Source of the DNA: Paracoccaceae bacterium
GTDB taxonomy: Bacteria; Pseudomonadota; Alphaproteobacteria; Rhodobacterales; Rhodobacteraceae
NCBI GenBank assembly: GCA_007693835.1
Contig: RECW01000142.1
Coordinates: 1 to 36,886, forward strand
Reading direction: 5' to 3'
Length of the DNA stretch: 36,886 nucleotides
Positions 28,203 through 34,876 of this stretch are shown piece after piece. Every line of letters starts with the position of its first letter. The first letter of the stretch is position 1. Both the position numbers and the translations under genes were made by a program. The notes below the pieces were generated by a model, which made no database searches, had not been told where the DNA came from, and saw nothing but the letters and a program-made list of their open reading frames with translations.

Positions 28203-29450
28203 ATGACCTACAAGCCGCGCTCAGACTTTCTGCGCATCCTGGAAGAGCGCGGTTTCGTGCAGGACTGCACCGATTATGAGGGGCTCGACGAGGCGGTGCT
28301 GGCGGGCGCGGCCCCCGGCTACATCGGCTTCGACGCCACGGCGCCGTCGCTCCATGTGGGCTCGCTGATCCAGATCATGATGTTGCGCTGGCTGCAGAAG
28401 ACCGGCGGCAAGCCGATCTGCCTGATGGGCGGCGGCACCACGCGGATCGGCGACCCGTCGTTCAAGGACGAAGCGCGGCCCTTGCTGGACGAGGCCCGGA
28501 TCGCCGAGAACCTCAGCGGAATCCGCCGCGTGTTCGACCGTTATCTGGCGTTCGACGACAGCGCGACCGGCGCGGTGATGCCGGACAACAACGACTGGCT
28601 CGGCGCGCTGAACTATATCGCGTTCCTTCGCGACTACGGAAAGCATTTCAGCGTCAACCGCATGCTGGCGTTCGACAGCGTGCGGTTGCGCCTCGAACGC
28701 GAGCAGAACCTGAGTTTTCTCGAATTCAACTACATGCTGCTCCAGGCGTACGATTTCCTGGAGTTGCGCCGCCGTTTCGGCTGCGTGCTGCAGATGGGCG
28801 GCTCGGACCAGTGGGGAAACATCGTGAACGGCGTCGACCTCACCCGCCGGGTGCTCGGCGAGGAGGTCTATGGGCTGACGTCGCCGCTCCTGACGACCGC
28901 GGACGGCAAGAAGATGGGCAAGACGGCGGCCGGCGCCGTCTGGCTCAACGGCGAGATGCTGAGCCCCTACGAATTCTGGCAGTTCTGGCGCAACACCGCG
29001 GACGCCGACGTGCCGCGGTTCCTGAAGCTGTTCACGGAGCTTCCTCTCGACGAGATCGCGCGCCTCGGCGCCCTGGCCGGCGCCGAGATCAACGAGGCGA
29101 AGAAGACGCTCGCGAACGAAGTCACGGCGCTCGCCCATGGCCCCGAGGCCGCCGTCGCCGCAGCCGAAACCGCGCGTGAGACCTTCGAGGAAGGCGGCGC
29201 CGGCGCCGCGCTGCCGACGGTGCGCGTGACGCTCGACGGCGATGCGGCGTCGGTCGTGCAGCTTCTGGTGCGGACTGGTCTGGCCAGCTCGGGAAAGGAG
29301 GCGCGTCGCCTGATCGCCGAGGGCGGCGCGCGGGTCGACGACGCGGTGGTCACCGATCCGGCCGCCACGATTCCGCAGGCGCGCTTCGGCGAAGGGCCGG
29401 TCAAGCTCTCGGCCGGGCGCAAACGGCACGCTTTGGCGACACTGGGCTGA
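28203..29450 (+). CDS. tyrS: Tyrosyl-tRNA synthetase
   Basis: Class I aminoacyl-tRNA synthetase charging tRNA-Tyr, 415 residues. The HIGH motif appears as HVGS (51-54) and the KMSKS loop as KMGKT (237-241), a known TyrRS variant. [24 protein letters not shown] and the Tyr-binding [11 protein letters not shown] are all present. A C-terminal S4 RNA-binding domain spans about 345-412 ([21 protein letters not shown]). The ATG at 28203 aligns with the usual N-terminus. A CTATAT sequence at 28168-28173 in the short divergent gap with anmK may be a -10 element. Confidence 0.96.
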   Translation: MTYKPRSDFLRILEERGFVQDCTDYEGLDEAVLAGAAPGYIGFDATAPSLHVGSLIQIMMLRWLQKTGGKPICLMGGGTTRIGDPSFKDEARPLLDEARIAENLSGIRRVFDRYLAFDDSATGAVMPDNNDWLGALNYIAFLRDYGKHFSVNRMLAFDSVRLRLEREQNLSFLEFNYMLLQAYDFLELRRRFGCVLQMGGSDQWGNIVNGVDLTRRVLGEEVYGLTSPLLTTADGKKMGKTAAGAVWLNGEMLSPYEFWQFWRNTADADVPRFLKLFTELPLDEIARLGALAGAEINEAKKTLANEVTALAHGPEAAVAAAETARETFEEGGAGAALPTVRVTLDGDAASVVQLLVRTGLASSGKEARRLIAEGGARVDDAVVTDPAATIPQARFGEGPVKLSAGRKRHALATLG

Positions 29451-29504
29451 CGCAGCGGCCACGAGGGTGAAGATTCGTCAACCATCGCGGCATAGCGTGC
29501 CGCC

Positions 29505-29735
29505 ATGGCTCTCGACCGGAACCACGCTGCGAACTTCGTCGGCGTCGCGATCGCGGCGCTGAAGGAGGAATTGTCCGCGACCAACCAGCGGACCGAACGG
29601 CTGACCGCAGCCGTGTCTCATGCGGCGACGGCCCGGACCCGCGCCGCGGCCGTCCTCGCGCAAACCCAGGCGATGCGGGCGCAGCGCCTCGAGCAGGCGA
29701 CTGCGCGCCTCGCGAAACACGAAAGCGGGGCGTGA
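29505..29735 (+). CDS. Small helical hypothetical protein
   Basis: A 76-residue protein I do not recognise. It is Ala-rich and almost wholly helical in appearance, with charged residues spaced as in a coiled coil (LKEELSATNQRTERL, QRLEQATARLAKHE). No membrane segment or known motif is visible. Its stop overlaps the start of the next small gene by one base (TGATG), which argues that both are translated. It follows tyrS by 54 bases and precedes the candidate origin. It might be a spurious frame, but the coupling and codon bias support it. Confidence 0.5.
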   Translation: MALDRNHAANFVGVAIAALKEELSATNQRTERLTAAVSHAATARTRAAAVLAQTQAMRAQRLEQATARLAKHESGA

Positions 29736-30091
29736 TGGACTGGTTGATCGCCTCTCTCGTGGCGTTGCTCGACGAAGTCTCGGAAAAGCCGTCGGGCGCC
29801 TTCAGCGCCTTCCTCGACGAACGGGCGCTCGGTTTCGCGGGCATGCTCTCGGAAGGGCGCAACGCGACCAACGCGGCGACCGACGCGGCGGTCGAGTCGT
29901 TGCGCAGCGACAGCGAACTGATCACGGCGCTGGTCGACGAGATCGACGCGCTGAACCGGGAAGTGGCGGAGCTATCGGCGCGCAACATCATCCTCACCGA
30001 AACCCAGTGGCGACTAGAAGCCCAGCATGAAAGCGATCGCATGCACATCCGCGAGCTGATCGCCGAAATGGTGCGCCGGGATATCCGCTGA
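29735..30091 (+). CDS. Small hypothetical protein with coiled-coil C-terminus
   Basis: A 118-residue protein of unknown family. The N-terminal 15 residues are moderately hydrophobic (MDWLIASLVALL), and residues about 55-115 form a likely coiled coil (SELITALVDEIDALNREVAELSA, then RLEAQHESDRMHIRELIAEM). It is coupled to the preceding small gene by a one-base overlap; a GTG three bases upstream is an alternative start. It is the last gene before the 403-bp non-coding stretch in front of hemE. The acidic, helical character would suit a scaffold or partner protein, but that is only a guess. Confidence 0.6.
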   Translation: MDWLIASLVALLDEVSEKPSGAFSAFLDERALGFAGMLSEGRNATNAATDAAVESLRSDSELITALVDEIDALNREVAELSARNIILTETQWRLEAQHESDRMHIRELIAEMVRRDIR

Positions 30092-30494
30092 GCGGGTTCG
30101 ACGATCGCCTGCGCAGGCTGTGGAAAACACGGCGGATCGAGCATAACGCCGCGATTCATCCACCCCGAAGGAGACGCACCGCGAGAGTCAGCCGCCACCG
30201 CACGCGGTGTGGCGTCGTTATCCTGTGAGGCGATTCAGCGCCCTCAGATCACCTCGGTCGCCGTGGATTGCGTGGACAATGAGAGATAGTCTGGGGACAT
30301 GGTGGTGAGCCTGCTGCAACCCCCTGATCCCGATGCGCTATTCGCGCCCTTTCGGATCCGTCGAGCATCGGGAACGCATGCGCTGCCTGTGGACTGCGAC
30401 GTGCGCTTGACTGGACAGGCTCAGGAAACGGGGATATCCCCGAAATCCACAATAACACTACTAAATCTAAACATCTCAAAGCCCTGGGTCTGTA
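30092..30494. other. Candidate chromosomal replication origin (oriC) upstream of hemE
   Basis: This 403-bp non-coding stretch is the largest gap in the window. It holds TTTTCCACA on the minus strand (30119-30127), which fits the relaxed DnaA-box consensus TTWTNCACA, and five further TCCAC cores: TCATCCACC (30156-30164), CAATCCACG (30262-30270, minus), TTGTCCACG (30271-30279, minus), CAGTCCACA (30388-30396, minus) and AAATCCACA (30443-30451). Two GATTC sites (GANTC class) occur at 30153 and 30232. The last 60 bases are only about 38% G+C, like an unwinding element. In Caulobacter and other alphaproteobacteria oriC adjoins hemE, as here. A perfect palindrome CGGGGATATCCCCG lies at 30429-30442. 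Confidence 0.6.
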
Positions 30495-31586
30495 ATGTCC
30501 GACATCTCCAAGACTAAAATCCAGAAAACTTTGAGCGGAGAAGTCGTCACCCCACCGCCAGTCTGGTTTCTGAGACAGGCGGGTCGGTATTTGCCGGAAT
30601 ATCGGGCGGTGCGAAAATCATGTGGTGGATTCCTCGATTTATGTCTTAATCCGGAGTTGTCATGCGAAGTGACAATGCAACCAATCAGAAGATTCGATTT
30701 TGATGCGGCAATCCTTTTTTCCGACATATTGATCATTCCGCATGTGCTTGGGCAAAAGCTATGGTTCGCCGAGGGTGAAGGACCACAGCTGACGCCGATC
30801 CAGACCGAAGAAGAATTTGAGAGAACGCTGAGCCTTGGCTCGATCGACGAAAAGATGGCGCCGGTCATCGAGACCGTGCGCCTCATCAGGCGCGAACTTC
30901 CGAGGGATAAATCCCTCATCGGGTTCGCCGGGTCGCCGTGGACGGTGGCGACCTATATGATCGCAGGACGGGGCAAGGACGACCAACGCTACGCGAAGGC
31001 CATGCTCCGCGACCAGCCGGCGCTTTTCGATCGCCTCATGGAGCTCCTCGTCGAGGCCACCGTCGCCTACATGTCACGTCAGATCGACGCGGGCGTCGAC
31101 GTCGTCATGCTGTTCGACAGCTGGGCGGCGGCGCTTTCGGGCGATGGCCCTGCCTTCGCGCGCTATTGCTACGGGCTCAACCGGCGCATCGCGGAAACGC
31201 TGGTCGAGCGCCATCCCGCCGTGAAGACGATCTACTTTCCGCGCGGCGCCACCCTCGCGCAACTCGCCGAGATCATCGTCGACCGCGCGTTCCACTGCGT
31301 GGCGCTCGGAGAGGATGTGGACGCCGCCGACCTCGCCGAGCGGGTCGCCGATGCGGGGGGGGACCGACAGGCGTGCTTGCAAGGCAATCTCGATCCGGCG
31401 GCGCTCTCCGACCCTGAAGCGGACATGGCTGCGCTGGTGCGCGACAATCTGGCGCGCTTCGCTGGCCGGCCCCATATCTTCAATCTCGGTCATGGCATCA
31501 CGCCGACCGGGATTATCGGGCACGTCGAGACAGCGCTTGCCACGGTGCGGTCGGCGCAGGCGACAGCGGCGCCGCAGGTGGTGTAG
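30495..31586 (+). CDS. hemE: Uroporphyrinogen decarboxylase
   Basis: Converts uroporphyrinogen III to coproporphyrinogen III, shared by heme and bacteriochlorophyll synthesis; 363 residues. The family signature PPVWFLRQAGRYLPEY lies at 21-36, with FDAAILFSDIL near 68-78, IGFAGSPWTVATYMI and VVMLFDSWAAALS downstream, and FNLGHGITP near the end. The ATG at 30495 has no ribosome site, so it may be leaderless or weakly translated. Its first 300 bases are unusually AT-rich (about 40-58% G+C per 60-base block) and use codons such as AAA, TTA and ATT that are rare elsewhere in the window, while the rest is about 65%. TTGACT at 30407-30412 may be a -35. Confidence 0.96.
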   Translation: MSDISKTKIQKTLSGEVVTPPPVWFLRQAGRYLPEYRAVRKSCGGFLDLCLNPELSCEVTMQPIRRFDFDAAILFSDILIIPHVLGQKLWFAEGEGPQLTPIQTEEEFERTLSLGSIDEKMAPVIETVRLIRRELPRDKSLIGFAGSPWTVATYMIAGRGKDDQRYAKAMLRDQPALFDRLMELLVEATVAYMSRQIDAGVDVVMLFDSWAAALSGDGPAFARYCYGLNRRIAETLVERHPAVKTIYFPRGATLAQLAEIIVDRAFHCVALGEDVDAADLAERVADAGGDRQACLQGNLDPAALSDPEADMAALVRDNLARFAGRPHIFNLGHGITPTGIIGHVETALATVRSAQATAAPQVV

Positions 31587-31632
31587 GTCCTGAACGCGCC
31601 CGAGGCGCTTTCGCATCGAGATTGGGTCAAAA

Positions 31633-32211
31633 ATGCTGCGGCGTCTCTACGACTGGAGCTTGCGCCTCGCGGAGACGCGCCACGCGTTGCTGGCGCTCGC
31701 GGTCATCAGCTTCATCGAGTCGTCGGTCTTTCCCATCCCCCCGGACATCCTGCTGATCCCGATGGTTCTGGCTCGTCCCGACCGCTGGCTGCTGATCGCG
31801 GGCGTCTGCACCGTCTCTTCGGTGCTCGGCGGCATGGCGGGCTATGCGCTCGGCGCGTTCCTGCTCGACGAAGTCGGCCGCCCTGTGCTCGAGTTCTACG
31901 GCAAGTGGGACGAGTTCGGAGTGATGGCGGAGCGGTTCAACGCCTATGGCGCCTGGGCGGTGCTGTTCGCCGGCGTCACGCCGTTCCCGTACAAGGTGAT
32001 CACCATCTTTTCCGGCGCGACAGGCCTTGATCTCGCCGTTTTCACCGTTTCGAGCTTCATCGCACGCGGGCTGCGGTTTTTCCTGATCGCGGCGCTTCTC
32101 TGGCGGTTCGGGCCGCCGATGCGCGCTTTCATCGAGCGTCGCCTCGGTCTTCTGTTCACGGTGTGCATGGTGCTGCTGTTCGGCGGCTTCGCGGCGGCGC
32201 GCCTGCTATGA
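31633..32211 (+). CDS. DedA/VTT (YqaA-type) family inner-membrane protein
   Basis: A 192-residue membrane protein of the VTT/SNARE-associated fold. The re-entrant region SFIESSVFPIPPDILLIPMVL and the second loop FAGVTPFPYKVITIFSGATG are the two halves of the family's hallmark. Members act in membrane lipid flipping or homeostasis, and YqaA-type proteins are the small branch; the exact function is not settled. The ATG at 31633 has only a weak ribosome site. Its stop overlaps the start of dsbB by ATGA, so they are coupled. Confidence 0.88.
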   Translation: MLRRLYDWSLRLAETRHALLALAVISFIESSVFPIPPDILLIPMVLARPDRWLLIAGVCTVSSVLGGMAGYALGAFLLDEVGRPVLEFYGKWDEFGVMAERFNAYGAWAVLFAGVTPFPYKVITIFSGATGLDLAVFTVSSFIARGLRFFLIAALLWRFGPPMRAFIERRLGLLFTVCMVLLFGGFAAARLL

Positions 32212-32720
32212 GGGCGGTCGAGCGCATCAAGGCTCGTCCTGGCGTCGCCGCCGCCGTCGGCGCCTGCGCCGCGGCGCTCGTGGCGGCGCTTGCGTTCCAG
32301 CATCTCGGCGGGCTCGCGCCGTGCGTCCTGTGCGTCTGGCAGCGGTGGCCGTTCGTGTTCGGGGTGGTTTTCGGCGTGGCCGCCCTCGCCGCGCCGAAGG
32401 CCCTTGCGCGCTGGCTCGCCGGCGCGGCGGGTCTCGTCGTGATCGCCGGGGTGGTCATCGCGGCGTATCACGTCGGCGTGGAGCAAGGCTGGTGGCCCGG
32501 GCCCGACACATGCGCCGTGCCCGATCCGTCGGCTACTTCGGTGGACGCGCTGCTCAAGCAGTTGCAGGCCACGCCGGTGGTCAGGTGCGACGAGGTGTCG
32601 TGGACGTTCCTCGGGCTTTCGATGGCGGCGTGGAACGTGCCGTTTTCGCTCGCCGTCGGGGCGCTGTTCCTGATTTCAGCGGACGTGCGGAGCGTTCTTC
32701 TCCGCCGCCATGGTCCGTGA
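32208..32720 (+). CDS. dsbB: Disulfide bond formation protein DsbB
   Basis: Inner-membrane oxidase that passes electrons from periplasmic DsbA to quinone. The 170-residue protein has four hydrophobic helices, the first periplasmic pair Cys39-X2-Cys42 in APCVLCVWQRWP, and a second pair Cys102 (PDTCAVP) and Cys127 (VVRCDEV) in the long second loop, as in DsbB. SWTFLGLSMAAWN, before the last helix, is also typical. It overlaps the DedA-type gene upstream. A symmetric hairpin follows, shared with the convergent cyclophilin gene. DsbA is not in the window. Confidence 0.92.
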   Translation: MRAVERIKARPGVAAAVGACAAALVAALAFQHLGGLAPCVLCVWQRWPFVFGVVFGVAALAAPKALARWLAGAAGLVVIAGVVIAAYHVGVEQGWWPGPDTCAVPDPSATSVDALLKQLQATPVVRCDEVSWTFLGLSMAAWNVPFSLAVGALFLISADVRSVLLRRHGP

Positions 32721-32783
32721 ACGCCGGCGGCGCTGTCTTCCGGCGACATGCGCGGCTCGGTCGGTGATCGGCCTCTGGTGAGC

Positions 32784-32810
32784 CCGCCTCCGAGCGAAGC
32801 GTGGAGGCGG
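32784..32810. terminator. Hairpin between convergent dsbB and cyclophilin genes
   Basis: CCGCCTCC (32784-32791) pairs perfectly with GGAGGCGG (32803-32810) over an 11-base loop. It lies in the 111-bp gap between two converging genes, the expected place for a bidirectional terminator. No strong T-run is present on either side. Confidence 0.55.
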
Positions 32811-32831
32811 ACTGCGGCGTGACGGCTCCGC

Positions 32832-33416
32832 CTACTCGCCGGCGACCCGCAACGACAGGATGCGGTCGGGTTCGCCCTCGATCATGCCGTTGTTCGCCCG
32901 GCTGCCGGCCTTGATCGCGTCGACATGCTCCATGCCCTCGATCACCCGCCCGAAGACCGTGTACTGGCCGTCCAGCCAGCTCGACTCCTCGAAGGTGATG
33001 AAGAACTGGCTGTTGGCGCTGTTGGGTGACTGGCTGCGGGCCATGCCGAGCACGCCCCGCTCGAAGGGCGTCGCCGAGAACTCGGCCGGCAAGTCCGGGT
33101 GCGACGATCCGCCGGTCCCGACGCGGCGGGCGTCGTAACCACGGGTCGTGTTGCCGAACTGCACGTCGCCGGTCTGGGCCATGAAGCCGGGGATCACGCG
33201 ATGGAACGCGACGCCGTCGTAGGCCCCTTCCTTCGCGAGGGTGCGGATCCGCTCCACGTGCCTCGGCGCGAGATCGGGGAGAAGCTCGATCGTCACTTCT
33301 CCGGTCTTGAGCGTCATGATGAGCGTGTTTTCGGGTTCCAAGGCCGCGGCCTCCTTGACGACGGGGGAAAGGATCAGGAGTACGGCGGCGATCGAAACCG
33401 CGCGGCGTGTGAGCAT
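32832..33416 (-). CDS. Periplasmic peptidyl-prolyl cis-trans isomerase (cyclophilin type)
   Basis: A 194-residue cyclophilin. An N-terminal signal peptide (MLTRRAVSIAAVLLILS, probable cleavage near Ala-Ala-Ala at 23-25) sends it to the periplasm. The fold motifs are VAFHRVIPGFMAQTGD with catalytic Arg, GVLGMARSQSPNSANSQFFIT and YTVFGRVIEGM. It catalyses proline isomerisation during folding of exported proteins. It lies 62 bases after coaD in the same direction and is probably co-transcribed with it. Confidence 0.94.
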   Translation of the reverse strand: MLTRRAVSIAAVLLILSPVVKEAAALEPENTLIMTLKTGEVTIELLPDLAPRHVERIRTLAKEGAYDGVAFHRVIPGFMAQTGDVQFGNTTRGYDARRVGTGGSSHPDLPAEFSATPFERGVLGMARSQSPNSANSQFFITFEESSWLDGQYTVFGRVIEGMEHVDAIKAGSRANNGMIEGEPDRILSLRVAGE

Positions 33417-33478
33417 CGGGCTCTCCCTGCTATGGTGGTTCGCCGTAACGCGTATCGAGACGCAGGGTCAACCGACGC

Positions 33479-33976
33479 TCAGGTCACGCCGTACTTCTCG
33501 GTCAGGCGCGCCTCGACGGGAGGGGTCACGAACTTCGAGACGTCGCCGCCAAGACGGGCGATCTCCTTGACCAGTTTCGACGCGATGGCCTGATGGCTCG
33601 CTTCGGCCATCAGGAACACCGTCTCGATCCGGCTGTTCAGCGCGCGATTCATGCCGACCATCTGGAATTCGTACTCGAAGTCGGCGACGGCCCGCAGGCC
33701 CCGGATGATGACGGAGGCGTTCACGTCTTCTGCGAAATGCATCAGAAGATTTTCGAACGGACGCACCTCGATGATCGTCTCCGTCCCGCTGCGGATGATG
33801 TCGAGTTCGGCCTCGAGCATCTCCACGCGCTCCTCAAGGGAGAACAGGGGTCCCTTGTCGCGGTTGATCGCGACGCCGACGACGAGCTTGTCGACCAGCT
33901 TCACCGCCCGCCGCACGATGTCGGTATGGCCGAGCGTGACGGGATCGAAGGTTCCCGGATAGAGACCGATGCGCAC
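33479..33976 (-). CDS. coaD: Phosphopantetheine adenylyltransferase
   Basis: Transfers AMP from ATP to 4'-phosphopantetheine, the fourth step of coenzyme A synthesis; 165 residues, the usual size. The nucleotidyltransferase motif is YPGTFDPVTLGH (with TLGH as the HxGH variant), followed by FSLEERVEML, IIRGLRAVADFEYEFQM and the C-terminal loop IASKLVKEIARLGGDV. The start is GTG at 33976, preceded by GAGGGG seven bases upstream and placing the catalytic motif near the N-terminus as in the family. Its 5' side faces the antenna genes across a 402-bp gap. Confidence 0.96.
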   Translation of the reverse strand: MRIGLYPGTFDPVTLGHTDIVRRAVKLVDKLVVGVAINRDKGPLFSLEERVEMLEAELDIIRSGTETIIEVRPFENLLMHFAEDVNASVIIRGLRAVADFEYEFQMVGMNRALNSRIETVFLMAEASHQAIASKLVKEIARLGGDVSKFVTPPVEARLTEKYGVT

Positions 33977-34229
33977 GCGTTGCCCCTCGTTCGCGATCCG
34001 ACCCGCTTGGCCGCGCAGCAGGCAACAATCTTGCGCTGATCCGGTCAACCCCCGTCGCGACCGATCTTCTCCGCCCCGTCGGCGGCCCTGCTGATTCGGC
34101 TGCGCCGTGGTCAGGACGGATCGGCGACGGCTGTGTTCGGAGATTGTCCGGGCCTTGGGGACGATGGGGCGAGGCGCGCGGGCAGGTTTCTGGTGCGGAC
34201 GAGGTGTCAACAGAAACCACGATCCCGAT

Positions 34230-34247
34230 CGTCAATCTCAGTTGACA
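34230..34247. promoter_or_regulatory. PpsR/CrtJ-like operator overlapping the antenna -35
   Basis: CGTC-N10-GACA matches the aerobic repressor consensus TGTC-N10-GACA (core TGT-N12-ACA) with a single mismatch at the first base. It covers the TTGACA hexamer, so bound repressor would block polymerase. PpsR/CrtJ controls bacteriochlorophyll, carotenoid and antenna genes in purple bacteria, which makes the site plausible. Confidence 0.45.
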
Positions 34248-34270
34248 GCCCTGCGCCATAGGCTGAGAAT
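34242..34270 (+). promoter_or_regulatory. Sigma-70-type promoter of antenna genes
   Basis: A perfect TTGACA -35 (34242-34247), a 17-bp spacer and GAGAAT (34265-34270, two mismatches to TATAAT) lie about 110 bases before the beta-chain start. This is the best -35 hexamer found in the window and leaves a leader of about 100 bases. Confidence 0.55.
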
Positions 34271-34378
34271 GGCGGGGTCGCGTGGCCCAAGAGGCCAGGC
34301 GTCGTTCGAAAGCGGCGCCGAGGCGGGAGACGCGTGACGACCATAACGGTCAACCAGTCTAACCGAGGGGGAAAGACT

Positions 34379-34531
34379 ATGGCTGAGATGAAATCGGCGA
34401 TGAACCGGACCGGTCTCACCGATGACGAGTGCAAAGAAGTCGCGAAGTACATGGTGGATGGCGCCAAGGTTTTCGGCGCTTTCTCTCTTGTGGCGCACTT
34501 CCTCGTCTACGCGTGGACACCCTGGTTCTGA
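34379..34531 (+). CDS. Light-harvesting complex beta chain (LH2/LH1 type, atypical)
   Basis: A 50-residue single-span antenna polypeptide that binds bacteriochlorophyll a in the photosynthetic membrane. The ladder GLTDDECKE, VFGAFSLVAHFLVYAWTPWF ends as LH beta chains do, with His40 as the pigment ligand. Aligned without gaps to the remembered Rhodobacter LH1 beta chain from its GLTD motif to the PWF end, the second conserved His, 18 residues before the ligand, is Ala22 here. Lys30 stands at the place of the LH2 Arg that contacts B800, and VFG plus AHFL are LH2-like, while the YAWTPWF end is LH1-like. The ATG at 34379 follows GAGGGGGAAAG. No reaction-centre genes are nearby, so it is outside a puf operon. 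Confidence 0.9.
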   Translation: MAEMKSAMNRTGLTDDECKEVAKYMVDGAKVFGAFSLVAHFLVYAWTPWF

Positions 34532-34576
34532 TAAACGCGCACTGCGACGCAACTCGAACGCTATAGTGAGGGCGAA

Positions 34577-34741
34577 ATGGACTTCAAGAACAAGGAAGAC
34601 TGGAAAGTCTGGCGCATCGTTTACCCGCACGAAGGTTTCATCGGCACGATGATCTTCCTTGGGCTGCTTACGATGATCATTCACTTCGTCGTGCTGTTCG
34701 GCACTGACCGCTACATCGGCAAGCTGCTCGGCGGCATGTGA
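34577..34741 (+). CDS. Light-harvesting complex alpha chain (atypical)
   Basis: A 54-residue single-span antenna polypeptide, too short for most gene finders. Features are WKVWRIVYP before the membrane segment (compare KIW...xP in known alpha chains), the hydrophobic span GFIGTMIFLGLLTMIIH and pigment-ligand His36. The N-terminus is about five residues longer than in LH2 alpha chains whose formyl-Met binds B800. After the His the sequence is FVVLFGTDRYIGKLLGGM: no Trp at +11 and no Tyr/Trp pair at +13/+14 (Lys49, Leu50), the usual donors to the acetyl groups; only Tyr46 at +10 is aromatic. It follows the beta gene by 45 bases with a GAGGG ribosome site, the normal beta-alpha order. Confidence 0.87.
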   Translation: MDFKNKEDWKVWRIVYPHEGFIGTMIFLGLLTMIIHFVVLFGTDRYIGKLLGGM

Positions 34742-34765
34742 GGCCGCCCGTGTCGGGGCGACGGA

Positions 34766-34798
34766 GCGCGCTGCGCGAAAGCCTCCGGCTCAGCGCGC
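34766..34798 (+). terminator. First hairpin after antenna genes
   Basis: GCGCGCTG (34766-34773) pairs perfectly with CAGCGCGC (34791-34798), with a smaller AGCC-TCC-GGCT stem inside the loop. It begins 24 bases after the alpha stop. Stable 3' hairpins protect antenna mRNAs from decay in known puf and puc operons, a likely role here. Confidence 0.5.
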
Positions 34799-34823
34799 CG
34801 TAGCCTGCCCCACACTGACGCCA

Positions 34824-34857
34824 TACGACCCGGACGGCCAATGGTCGCCGGGTCGTA
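34824..34857. terminator. Bidirectional terminator between antenna and M16 genes
   Basis: TACGACCCGG (34824-34833) and CCGGGTCGTA (34848-34857) form a perfect 10-bp stem with a 14-base loop, followed by CTGCGTTT. It sits between the convergent antenna alpha gene and the M16-family gene, so it can serve both directions. Confidence 0.65.
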
Positions 34858-34876
34858 CTGCGTTTGACGCAGGGTC

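Larger units (their letters stand above)
33977..34378. other. Divergent intergenic region between coaD and antenna genes
   Basis: This 402-bp region holds the coaD promoter leftward and the antenna promoter rightward. Seen inside: TGTCAAC (34205-34211) and its inverted copy GTTGACA (34241-34247), the antenna -35, a PpsR-like motif, and a strong ribosome site GAGGGGGAAAG at 34364-34374. The part from about 33977 to 34200 has no convincing gene, RNA or repeat. Confidence 0.6.

Noticed and set aside
30218-30226. TTATCCTGT as a DnaA box
   Set aside because: The CACA end of the consensus is replaced at three positions, so it was not counted among the sites.
34562-34574. CTATAGTGAG resembling part of a T7 promoter
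   Set aside because: Only the short tail matches on the opposite strand and the core is absent; it is the ribosome-site region of the antenna alpha gene.
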